From Coriaria nepalensis (taxonomy: Eukaryota; Streptophyta; Magnoliopsida; Cucurbitales; Coriariaceae): a DNA stretch of 64,000 bases. Every line of letters begins with the position of its first letter. The stretch's first letter is position 1. This document shows positions 1 through 9,770 of the stretch, piece after piece. The translations under genes and the position numbers were made by a program. Below the pieces are notes generated by a model. The model was not told the DNA's origin and did not search any database. It saw only the letters and a program-made list of their open reading frames with translations. The stretch covers positions 29,717,209 to 29,781,208 of the forward strand of contig CP114482.1 of the NCBI GenBank assembly GCA_027186245.1, given 5' to 3'.

Positions 1-571
1 TCAAGTGCGAAAATAGATTTCGTTGGAATTGCTTTGAAGTGATTTAATTACTAGAAGAGACACAATGACATGATTTCAAGGCAAAAGAATGGGTAATTTA
101 CTTGAATAGATCAATCGCAAGTTATGCACAAAAGGCTCGTTTAAAGAGCGAAAATAGAATTCGTTCGAATTGCTTTCAAATGATTTGATGACAACAAGAG
201 ACTCAATGACATGATTTTAAGGCTAAAAAGATGCATAGTTGTCTTCAATGGTTGAATTGGAAGTTCTGAACGAAGGTCGTGTTTGAAGTGCGAAAAAATA
301 GAATTCTTTCGACTTACTTTTAATTGATTTAATGACTAGAGAAGACTCAATGATATGATTTTAAGGCTAGACAAATGCATAATTGCCTTTAATAGATCAA
401 TTGGATGCTTTGCACAAGAGTTGTGTTTGAAATGCGAAAATAGAATTTGTTTGAATTGATTTCGTATGATTTATTGACTAAAAGTGGCTCAATGACCTGA
501 TTTTAAGGCTGTACAAATGCATAGTTGCCATCAAAATATCCATTGCAAATTATGCATGAAAGTCGTGGTTG

Positions 572-712
572 AAGTGCGAAAATCGATTTCATTGGAATTG
601 CTTTGAAGTGATTTAATTACTAGAAGAGACACAATGACATGATTTCAAGGCTAAAGAATGGGTAATTTACTTGAATAAATCAATCGCAATTTATGCACAA
701 AAGTCTCGTTTA
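572..712 (+). repeat. Family 1, monomer 1 (141 bp)
   Basis: The first monomer of the tetramer starts at AAGTGCGAAAAT and carries GGAATTGCTTTGAAGTGATTT. It is marked by TAATTACTAGAAGAGAC and by GGGTAATTTACTTGAATA where the other monomers have ATGCATARTTGCC. That replacement recurs in every unit from 1 to 5,260, so it arose before this HOR amplified. Confidence 0.9.
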
Positions 713-854
713 AAGTGCGAAAATAGAATTCGTTCGAATTGCTTTCAAATGATTTGATGACAACAAGAGACTCAATGACATGATTTTAAGGCTAAAAAGA
801 TGCATAGTTGCCTTCAATGGTTGAATTAGAAGTTCTGAACGAAAGTCGTGTTTG
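713..854 (+). repeat. Family 1, monomer 2 (142 bp)
   Basis: The second monomer contains GAATTCGTTCGAATTGC, so an EcoRI site and a near-palindromic core, then GATTTGATGACAACAAGAG. It ends in the variant segment GGTTGAATTGGAAGTTCTG where the other monomers have the AGATCAATTGCAAGTTATG box. Confidence 0.9.
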
Positions 855-998
855 AAGTGCGAAAAAATAGAATTTTTTCGACTTACTTTTAATTGATTTA
901 ATGACTAGAGAAGACTAAATAACATGATTTTAAGGCTAAACAAACGCATAATTGCCTTCAATAGATCAATTGGATGCTTTGCACAAAAGTTGTGTTTG
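855..998 (+). repeat. Family 1, monomer 3 (144 bp)
   Basis: The third monomer is the longest because of a longer A-run (GCGAAAAAATAGAA). It carries TTTCGACTTACTTTTAATTG and TGACTAGAGAAGACT. Some copies keep GAATTC here and others have GAATTT. The junction with family 2 at about 5,490 falls inside a copy of this monomer. Confidence 0.9.
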
Positions 999-1140
999 AA
1001 ATGCGAAAATAGAATTTGTTTGAATTGATTTCGTGTGATTTATTGACTCAAAGTGACTCAATGACATGATTTTAAGGCTATACAAATGCATAGTTGCCTT
1101 CAAAATATCCATTGCAAATTATGCATGAAAGTCGTGGTTG
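999..1140 (+). repeat. Family 1, monomer 4 (142 bp)
   Basis: The fourth monomer carries GAATTTGTTTGAATTGATTT and TATGATTTATTGACTMAAAG. It ends in ATCCATTGCAAATTATGC followed by GAAAGTCGTGGTTG. It has no EcoRI site. It contains two ATGCAT (NsiI-type) sites, at the ATGCATAGTTGCC box and at TTATGCATGAAAG. Confidence 0.9.
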
Positions 1141-4100
1141 AAGTGCGAAAATATATTTCGTTCGAATTGCTTTCAAGTGATTTAATTACTAGAAGAGACT
1201 CAATGACATGATTTGAAGGCAGAACAATGGGTAATTTACTTGAATAGATCAATCGCAAGTTATACACAAAAGTCTCGTTTGAAGAGCCAAAATAGAATTC
1301 GTTCGAATTGCTTCCAAATGATTTGATGACAATAAGAGACTCAATGACATGATTTTAAGGCTAAAAAGATGCATAGTTGCCTTCAATGGTTGAATTGGAA
1401 GTTCTGAACGAAAGTCGTGTTTGAAGTGCGAAAAAATAGAATTTTTTCGACTTACTTTTAATTAATTTAATGACTAGAGATGACTCAATGATATGATTTT
1501 AAGGCTAGACAAACGCATAATTGCCTTTAGTAGATCAATTGGATGCTTTGCACAAGAGTTGTGTTTGAAATGCGAAAATAGAATTTGTTTGAATTGATTT
1601 CGTATGATTTATTGACTAAAAGTGGCTCAATGACCTGATTTTAAGGCTATACAAATGCATAGTTGCCATCAAAATATCCATTGCAAATTATGCATGAAAT
1701 TCGTGGTTGAAGTGCGAAAATAGATTTCGTTGGAATTGCTTTGAAGTGATTTAATTACTAGAAGAGACACAATGACATGATTTCAAGGCTAAAGAATGGG
1801 TAATTTACTTGAATAAATCAATCGCAATTTATGCACAAAAGTCTCGTTTAAAGAGCGAAAATAGAATTCGTTCGAATTGCTTTCAAATGATTTGATGACA
1901 ACATGAGACTCAATGACATGATTTTAAGGCTAAAAAGATGCATAGTTGCCTTCAATTGTTGAATTGGAAGTTCTGAACGAAAGTCGTATTTGAAGTGCAA
2001 AAAAATAGAATTCTTTCGACTTACTTTTAATTGATTTAATGACTAGAGAAGACGCAATGACATGATTTTAAGGCTAAACGAACGCATAATTGTCTTCAAT
2101 AGATCAATTGCATGTTTTGCACAAAAGTTGTGTCTGAAATGCGAAAATAGAATTTGTTTGAATTGATTTCGTATGATTTATTGACTCAAAGTGGCTCAAT
2201 GACCTGATTTTAAGGCTATATAAATGCATAGTTGCCTTCAAAAGATCCATTGCAAATTATGCACGAAAGTCGTGGTTGAAATGCGGAAATAGATTTCGTT
2301 TGAATTGGTTAGAAGTGATTTAATTATTAGAAAAGACTCAATGACATGATTTGAAGGCTAAACAATGGGTAATTTACTTGAATAGATCAATCGCAAGTTA
2401 TGCACAAAAATCTCGTTTAAAGAGCAAAAATAGAATTCGTTCGAATTGCTTTCAAATGATTTGATGACCACAAGAGACTCAATGACATGATTTTAAGGCT
2501 AAAAAGATGCATAGTTGCCTTCAATGGTTGAATTGGAAGTTCTGAACGAAAGTCGTGTTTGAAGTGCGAAAAAGTAGAATTCTTTCGACTTACTTTTAAT
2601 TGATTTAATGACTAGAGAAAACTAAATAACATGATTTTAAGGCTAAACAAACGCATAATTGCCTTTAATAGATCAATTGGATGCTTTGCACAAGAGTTGT
2701 GTTTGAAATCCGAAAATAGAATTTGTTTGAATCGATTTCGTATGATTTATTGACTCAAAGTGGCTCAATGACATGATTTTAAGGCTATACAAATGCATAG
2801 TTGCCATCAAAATATCCATTGCAAATTATGCATGAAAGTCGTGGTTGAAGTGCGAAAGTAGATTTCGTTCGAATTGCTTTGAAGTGATTTCATTACTAGA
2901 AGAGACTCAATGGCATGATTTCAAGGCTAAACAATGGGTAATTTACTTGAATAGATCAATCGCAGGTTATGCACAAAAGTCTCGTTTAAAGAGCCAAAAT
3001 AGAATTCGTTCGAATTGCTTTCAAATGATTTGATGACAACAAGAGACTCAATGACATGATTTTAAGGCAAAAAAGATGCATAGTTGCCTTCAATGGTTGA
3101 ATTGGAAGTTCTGAACGAAAGTCGTGTTTGAAGTGCGAAAAAATAGAATTTTTTCGACTTACTTTTAATTGATTTAATGACTAGAGATGACTCAATGATA
3201 TGATTTTAAGGCTAAACAAACGCATAATTGCCTTTAATAGATCAATTGGATGCTTTGCACAAGAGTTGTGTTTGAAATCCGAAAATAGAATTTGTTTGAA
3301 TTTATTTCGTATGATTTATTGACTCAAAGTGGCTCAATGACATGATTTTAAGGCTATACAAATGCATAGTTGCCTTAAAAAGATCCATTGCAAATTATGC
3401 ATGAAAGTCGTGGTTGAAGTGCGAAAGTAGATTTCGTTCGAATTGCTTTGAAATGATTTAATTACTAGAAGAGACTCAATGGCATGATTTCAAGTCTAAA
3501 CAATGGGTAATTTACTTGAATAGATCAATCGCAAGTTATGCTCAAAAGTCTCGTTTAAAGAGCGAAAATAGAATTCGTTCGAATTGATTTGAAATGATTT
3601 GATGACAACAAGAGACTCAATGACATGATTTTAAGGCTAAAAAGATGCATAGTTGCCTTCAATGGTTGAATTGGAAGTTCTGAACGAAAGTCGTGTTTGA
3701 AGTGCGAAAAAGTAGAATTCTTTCGACTTACTTTTAATTGATTTAATGACTAGAGAAAACTCAATGACATGATTTTAAGGCTAAACAAATGCATAATTGC
3801 CTTCAATATATCAATTGCCTGTTTTGCACAAAAGTTGTGTTTGAAATGCGAAAATAGAATTTGTTTGAATAGATTTCGTATGATTTATTGACTAAAAGTG
3901 GCTCAATGACCTGATTTTAAGGCTATACAAATGCATAGTTGCCATCAAAATATGAATTGCAAATTATGCATGAAAGTCGTGGTTGAAGTGCAAAAATAGA
4001 TTTCGTTTGAACTGCTTTGAAGTGATTTAATTATTAGAAGAGACTCAATGACATGATTTCAAGGCTAAACAATGGGTAATTTACTTGAATAGATCAATCG

Positions 4101-5479
4101 CAAGTTACGCACAAAAGTCTTGTTTAAATAGCGAAAATAGGATTGTTTCGAATTGCTTTCAAATGATTTGATGACTACAAGAGACTCAATGACAAGATTT
4201 TAAGGCTAAAAAGATGCATAGTTGCCTTCAATGGTTGAATTGGAAGTTCTGAACGAAAGTCGTATTTGAAGTGCAAAAAAATAGAATTCTTTCAACTTAC
4301 TTTTAATTGATTTAATGACTAGAGAAGACGCAATGACATGATTTTAAGGCTAAACGAAAGCATAATTGCCTTCAATAGACCAATTGCATGTTTTGCACAA
4401 AAGTTGTGTTTAAAATGCAAAAATAGAATTTGTTTGAATTGATTTCGTCTGATTTATTGACTAATAGTGACTCAATGACATGATTTTAAGGCTATACAAA
4501 TGCATAGCTGCCCTCAAAAGATCTATTGCAAATTATGCATGAAAGTCGTGGTTGAAGTGCAAAAATAGATTTCATTCGAATTGCTTTGAAGTGATTTAAT
4601 TACTAGAAGAGACTCAATGACATGATTTCAAGGCTAAACAATGGGTAATTTACTTGAATAGATCAATCGCAAGTTACGCACAAAAGTCTCGTTTAAATAG
4701 CGAAAATAGGATTGTTTCGAATTGCTTTCAAATGATTTGATGACTACAAGAGACTCAATGACATGATTTTAAGGCTAAAAAGATGCATAGTTGCCTTCAA
4801 TTGTTGAATTGGAAGTTCTGAACGAAAGTCGTATTTGAAGTGCAAAAAAATAGAATTCTTTCAACTTACTTTTAATTGATTTAATGACTAGAGAAGACGC
4901 AATGACATGATTTTAAGGCTAAAAGAAAGCATAATTGCCTTCAATAGACCAATTGCATGATTTGCACAAAAGTTGTGTTTGAAATGCGAAAATAGAATTT
5001 GTTTGAATTGATTTCGTATGATTTATTGACTAATAGTGACTCAATGACATGATTTTAAGGCCATACAAATGCATAGCTGCCCTCAAAAGATCTATTGCAA
5101 ATTATGCATGAAAGTCGCGGTTGAAGTGCAAAAATAGATTTCATTCGAATTGCTTTGAAGTGATTTAATTACTAGAAGAGACTCAATGACATGATTTCAA
5201 TGCTAAACAATGGGTAATTTACTTGAATAGATCAATCGTAAGTTATGCACAAAAGTCTAGTTTAAAGAGCGAAAATAGAATTCGTTTGAATTGCTTTCAA
5301 ATGAGTTGATGACAACAAGAGACTTAATGACATAATTTTAAGGCTAGAAAGATGCATAGCTGCCTTCAATGGTTGAATTGGAAGTTCTGAACGAAAGTCG
5401 TGTTTGAAGTACAAAAAAGTAGAATTCTTTCGACTTACTTTTAATTGATTTAATGACTAGAGAATACTAAATAACATGA

Positions 5480-5495
5480 TTTTAAGGCTAAAAAA
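5480..5495 (+). other. In-register junction between the 569-bp and 419-bp satellite families
   Basis: To the left, the sequence follows family 1 monomer 3 (TGACTAGAGAATACTAAATAAC). To the right it follows family 2 monomer C' (ATGCATAGTTGCCATCAATAG, ending GCACGAAAGTC). The switch lies inside the shared motif TTTAAGGCTAAA, so it cannot be placed closer than about 10 bp. The hybrid monomer (5,407-5,549) is 143 bp, so monomer phase is kept. No foreign sequence or target-site duplication is seen. This is what homologous unequal exchange between related arrays would leave. Confidence 0.85.
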
Positions 5496-5968
5496 TGCAT
5501 AGTTGCCATCAATAGATCAATTGCAAGTTATGCACGAAAGTCTCGTTTTAAATGCAAAAAGAGAATTGGTTCGAAGTGCCTTCAAACAATTTAATGATTC
5601 AAAAGACTGAGCGATATGCTTTTTAATGCTAAAATAAAGCATTGTTGTCTTCAATAGATTAATTACAAGTTATGTAAGAAAATAATGTTTGAAGGGCGAA
5701 CATAGAATTCGTTCGAATTAATTTAGAATGATTTAATGACTAAAAGAGACTCAATGACATGACTTTAAGGCTAAACAAATGCATTGTTGCCTTCAATAGA
5801 TCAACTGCAAGTTACGCACGAAAGTCATGTTTAAAGGCCGAATTTCGTTCGAAGTGATTTAGAATGATTTACTGACTAAAAGAGACGCAAAAATATGAGT
5901 TGAACGCTAAAAAAGGCATAGTTGCCATCAATAGATCAATTGCAAGTTAGGCACGAAAGTCGCGTTTT

Positions 5969-6110
5969 AAATGCAAAAAGAGAATTGGTTCGATGTGCCT
6001 TCAAACAATTTAACGATTGAAAAGACTGAGTCATATGCTTTTTAATGCTAAAATAATGCATTGTTGTCTTCAATAGATTAATTACAAGTTATGTTAGAAA
6101 ATAATATTTG
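5969..6110 (+). repeat. Family 2, monomer A' (142 bp), the conserved one
   Basis: A' begins AAATGCAAAAAGAGAATTGG, then CGAAGTGCCTTCAAACAATT, GATATGCTTTTTAATGCTAA and TTGTTGTCTTCAATAGATTA, and ends near TTATGTAAGAAAATAATGTT. It is the monomer most diverged from the others: it lacks the GCACGAAAGTC end box. Between units, however, it is the least variable. The main variants are GAGAATT/GAAAATT/TAGAATT, TAATGATTG/TAACGATTG, GACTGAGTG/GACGGAGTC/GACTGACTG, AATAATGC/AATATTGC, and TTACAAG/TTGCAAG/TTATAAG. Confidence 0.9.
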
Positions 6111-6252
6111 AAGGGCGAAAATAGAATTCGTTCGAATTAATTTGGAATGATTTAATGACTAGAAGAGACTCGGTGACATGAATTTAAGGCTAAAGAAATG
6201 CATTGTCGCTTATAATAGATCAACTGCAAGTTACGCACGAAAGTCATGTTTA
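6111..6252 (+). repeat. Family 2, monomer B' (142 bp), the variable EcoRI monomer
   Basis: B' begins AAGGGCGAAAATAGAATTCG and ends at AAAGTCATGTTTA. It carries the EcoRI site in nearly every unit. It is the most variable part of the 419-bp unit, with linked alternatives at several points: TTCGAATT/TTCGAACT/GTCGAATT/ATCGAATT; ACTAAAAG/ACTAGAAG; ACTCAATG/ACTCAGTG/ACACAATG/ACTGAATG; CATGACTTT/CATGAATTT/CATGATTTT; and CTTCAATAG/CTATAATAG/CGATAATAG/CATCAATCG before the final box. Confidence 0.9.
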
Positions 6253-6387
6253 AAGGCCGAATTTCGTTCGAAGTGATTTAGAATGATTTACTGACTAAAA
6301 GAGACGCAAAAATATGACTTGAACGCTAAAAAATGCATAGTTGCCATCAATAGATCAATTGCAAGTTATGCACGAAAGTCGCGTTTT
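6253..6387 (+). repeat. Family 2, monomer C' (135 bp), shortened
   Basis: C' begins AAGGCCGAATTTCGTTCG (or AATGCCGAATTTCATACG) and ends GCACGAAAGTCGCGTTTT. It is about 7 bp shorter than its sisters, mostly because the A-rich spacer between GCCG and AATTTCG is missing. The deletion is present in every unit, so it predates amplification of the trimer. C' has no EcoRI site. It carries ATGCATAGTTGCCATCAATAG and is dense in CpG. Confidence 0.9.
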
Positions 6388-6959
6388 AAATGCAAAAAGA
6401 GAATTGGTTCGAAGTGCCTTCAAACAATTTAATGATTGAAAATACTGAGTGATATGCTTTTTAATGCTAAAATAATGCATTGTTGTCTTCAATAGATTAA
6501 TTATAAGTTATGTAAGAAAATAATGTTTGAAGGGCGAAAATAGAATTCGTTCGAATTAATTTAGAATGATTTAATGACTAAAAGAGACTCAATGACATGA
6601 CTTTAAGGCTAAACAAATGCATTGTTGCCTTCAATACATGAACTGCAAGTTACGCACGAAAGTCATGTTTAATGGCCGAATTTCGTTCGAAGTGATTTCG
6701 AATGATTTACTGACTAAAAGAGACGCAAAAATATGACTTGAACGCTAAAAAATGCATAGTTGCCATCAACAGATCAATTGCAAGTTATGCACGAAAGTCG
6801 CGTTTTAAATGCAAAAAGAGAATTGGTTCGAAGTGCCTTCAAACAATTTAATGATTGAAAAGACTGAGTGATATGCTTTTTAATGCTAAAATAATGCATT
6901 GTTGTCTTCAATAGATTAATTACAAGTTATGTAAGAAAATAATATTTGAAGGGCGAAAT

Positions 6960-8030
6960 AGAATTCGTGCGAACTAATTTAGAATGATTTAATGACTAGA
7001 AGAGACTCAGTGACATGAATTTAAGGCGAAAGAAATGCATTGTTCCCTATAATAGATCAACTGGAAGTTATGCACGAAAGTCATGTTTAAATGCTGAATT
7101 TCATACAAAGTGATTTAGAATGATTTACTGACTAAAAGAGATGCAAAAATATGACTTGAACGCTAAAAAATGCATAGTTGCCATCAATAGATCAATTGCA
7201 AGTTATGCACGAAAGTCGCGTTTTAAATGCAAAAAGAGAATTGGTACGAAGTGCCTTCAAACAATTTAATGATTGGAAAGACTGAGTGATATGCTTTTTA
7301 ATGCTAAAATAATGCATTGTTGTCTTCAATAGATTAATTACAAGTTATGTAAGAAAATAATGTTTGAAGGGCGAAAATAGAAGTCGTTCGAATTAATTTA
7401 GAATGATTTACTGACTAAAAGAGACTCAGTGACATGACTTTAAGGCTAAACAAATGCATTGTTGCCTTCAATAGATCAACTGCAAGTTACGCACGAAAGT
7501 CATGTTTAAAGGCCGAATTTCGTTCGAAGGGATTTAGAATGATTTACTGACTAAAAGAGACGCAAAAATATGACTTGAACGCTAAAAAATGCATAGTTGC
7601 CATCAATAGATCAATTGCAAGTTATGCACGAAAGTCGCGTTTTAAATGCAAAAAGAGAATTGGTTCGAAGTGCCTTCAAACAATTTAATGATTGAAAATA
7701 CTGAGTGATATGCTTTTTAATGCTAAAATAATGCATTGTTGTCTTCAATAGATTAATTATAAGTTATGTAAGAAAATAATGTTTGAAGGGCGAAAATAGA
7801 ATTCGTTCGAATTAATTTAGAATGATTTAATGACTAGAAGAGACTCAGTGACATGAATTTAAGGCGAAAGAAATGCATTGTTCCCTATAATAGATCAACT
7901 GGAAGTTATGCACGAAAGTCATGTTTAAATGCTGAATTTCATACAAAGTGATTTAGAATGATTTACTGACTAAAAGAGATGCAAAAATATGACTTGAACG
8001 CTAAAAAATGCATAGTTGCCATCAACAGAT
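6960..8030 (+). repeat. Local 838-bp (two-unit) and 1257-bp (three-unit) duplications
   Basis: The rare run GGCGAAAGAAATGCATTG with the ACTGGAAGTTATGC variant recurs at 7,025 and 7,863 (838 bp apart), followed both times by AAATGCTGAATTTCATAC. The A' variant GAAAATACTGAG at 6,437 and 7,693 is 1,256 bp apart, i.e. three units minus the 1-bp deletion near 6,955. These shared rare variants mark small segmental duplications near the left edge of family 2. Confidence 0.75.
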
Positions 8031-8369
8031 CAATTGCAAGTTATGCACGAAAGTCGCGTTTTAAATGCAAAAAGAGAATTGGTTCGAAGTGCCTTCAAAC
8101 AATTTAATGATTGAAAAGACTGAGTGATATGCTTTTTAATGCTAAAATAATGCATTGTTGTCTTCAATAGATTAATTACAAGTTATGTAAGAAAATAATG
8201 TTTGGAAGGCGAAAATAGAATTCGGTCCAATTAATTTAGAATGATTTAATGACTAAAAGAGACTTAATGACATGACTTTAAGGCTAAACAAATGCATTGT
8301 TGCCTTCAATAGATCAACTGCAAGTTACGCACGAAAGTCATGTTTAAAGGCCGAATTTCGTTCGAAGTG

Positions 8370-9770
8370 ATTTAGAATGATTTACTGACTAAAAGAGACG
8401 CAAAAATATGACTTGAACGCCAATAAATGCATAGTTGCCATCAATAGATCAATTGCAAGTTGTGCACGAAAGTCGCGTTTTAAATGCAAAAAGAAAATTG
8501 GTTCGAAGTGCCTTCAAACAATTTAATGATTGAAAAGACTGAGTGATATGATTTTTAATGCTAAAATAATGCATTGTTCTCTTCAATAGATTAATTGCAA
8601 GTTATGTAAGAAAATAATGTTTGGAAGGCGAAAATAGAATTCGGTCGAATTAATTTAGAATGATTTAATGACTAAAAGAGACTTAATGACATGACTTTAA
8701 GGCTAAACAAATGCATTGTTGCCTTCAATAGATCAACTGCAAGTTACGCACGAAAGTCATGTTTAAAGGCCGAATTTCGTTCGAAGTGATTTAGAATGAT
8801 TTACTGACTAAAAGAGAGGCAAAAATATGACTTGAACGCTAAAAAATGCATAGTTGCCATCAATAGATCAATTGCAAGTTATGCACGAAAGTCGCGTTTT
8901 AAATGCAAAAAGAGAATTGGTTCGAAGTGTCTTCAAACAATTTAATGATTGAAAAGACTGAGTGATATGCTTTTTAATGCTAAAATAATGCATTGTTGTC
9001 TTCAATAGATTAATTACAAGTTATGTAAGAAAATAATGTTTGAAGGGCGAAAATAGAATTCGTTCGAAATAATTTAGAATGATTTAATGACTAGAAGAGA
9101 CTCAGTGACATGATTTTAAGGCTAAATAAATGCATTGTTGCCATCAATCGATCAACTGCAAGTTACGCACGAAAGTCATGTTTAAATGCCGAATTTCATA
9201 CGAAGTGATTTACAATGATTTACTGACTAAAAGAGACGCAAAAATATGACTTGAACGCCAACAAATGCATAGTTGCCATCAATAGATCAATTGCAAGTTG
9301 TGCACGAAAGTCGCGTTTTAAATGCAAAAAGAAAATTGGTTCGAAGTGCCTTCAAACAATTTAATGATTGAAAAGACTGAGTGATATGATTTTTAATGCT
9401 AAAATAATGCATTGTTCTCTTCAATAGATTAATTGCAAGTTATGTAAGAAAATAATGTTTGGAAGGCGAAAATAGAATTCGGTCGAATTAATTTAGAATG
9501 ATTTAATGACTAAAAGAGACTTAATGACATGACTTTAAGGCTAAACAAATGCATTGTTGCCTTCAATAGATCAACTGCAAGTTACGCACGAAAGTCATGT
9601 TTAAAGGCCGAATTTCGTTCGAAGTGATTTAGAATGATTTACTGACTAAAAGAGAGGCAAAAATATGACTTGAACGCTAAAAAATGCATAGTTGCCATCA
9701 ATAGAACAATTGCAAGTTATGCACGAAAGTCGCGTTTTAAATGCAAAAAGAGAATTGGTTCGAAGTGTCT
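8370..9770 (+). repeat. 838-bp two-unit duplication marked by GATATGATTTTTAATGC
   Basis: The variants GATATGATTTTTAATGC, TTGTTCTCTTC, TTTGGAAGGCG, GACTTAATGAC and AGAGAGGCAAA occur together in the unit around 8,550-8,820 and again 838 bp later at 9,388-9,658. The A' variant GAAAATTGG precedes both. A third copy of the set sits at about 12,264-12,600 through the 2,933-bp duplication listed separately. Confidence 0.8.

Larger units (their letters stand above)
572..1140 (+). repeat. Representative complete 569-bp unit of family 1
   Basis: One full unit, used to define the monomers: first monomer 572-712, second 713-854, third 855-998, fourth 999-1140. All four share a skeleton: a CGAAAATAGA start, a TTTAATGACTA-like box, AGAGACTCAATGACATGAT, TTTAAGGCTA, ATGCATAGTTGCC and a GAAAGTC end. 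This shows descent from one ancestral monomer of about 142 bp. The first monomer is the odd one: its ATGCAT box has been replaced by AATGGGTAATTTACTTG. EcoRI sites (GAATTC) occur in the second monomer of most units and in some copies of the third. Confidence 0.93.
1..5488 (+). repeat. Satellite family 1: 569-bp tetrameric higher-order repeat, about 9.6 copies
   Basis: This stretch is a head-to-tail array of a 569-bp unit. The landmark AAGTGCGAAAATAGATTTC, or a close variant, starts at 3, 572, 1141, 1710, 2279, 2848, 3417, 3986, 4555 and 5124, so every interval is exactly 569 bp. Each unit holds four related but clearly diverged monomers (141, 142, 144 and 142 bp). They are distinguished by their central segments: GGAATTGCTTTGAAGTG, CGAATTGCTTTCAAATG, CGACTTACTTTTAATTG and TGAATTGATTTCGTATG. 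Units differ by scattered substitutions only. Units 8 and 9 (starting 3,986 and 4,555) share many variants and look like a recent local duplication. There is no gene, transposon or unique spacer. A tandem satellite is certain; its chromosomal place (centromeric or not) cannot be told from sequence. Confidence 0.97.
5969..6387 (+). repeat. Representative complete 419-bp unit of family 2
   Basis: One full unit: A' 5969-6110, B' 6111-6252, C' 6253-6387. The order A'-B'-C' is the same in every unit from 5,550 to 64,000. All three monomers align to the same ancestral skeleton as family 1 (TTTAATGACTA-like box, GAGACTCAATGACATGA, TTTAAGGCTAAA, ATGCAT, AGATCAATTGCAAGTTATG), so the two families are sisters built from the same monomer. 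Confidence 0.93.

Noticed and set aside
2845..3033. A 62-codon plus-strand open frame.
   Set aside because: It lies wholly inside a 569-bp satellite unit and crosses monomer boundaries. The same frame is broken by stops in the sister units, and the peptide has no recognisable domain. It is a chance open frame.
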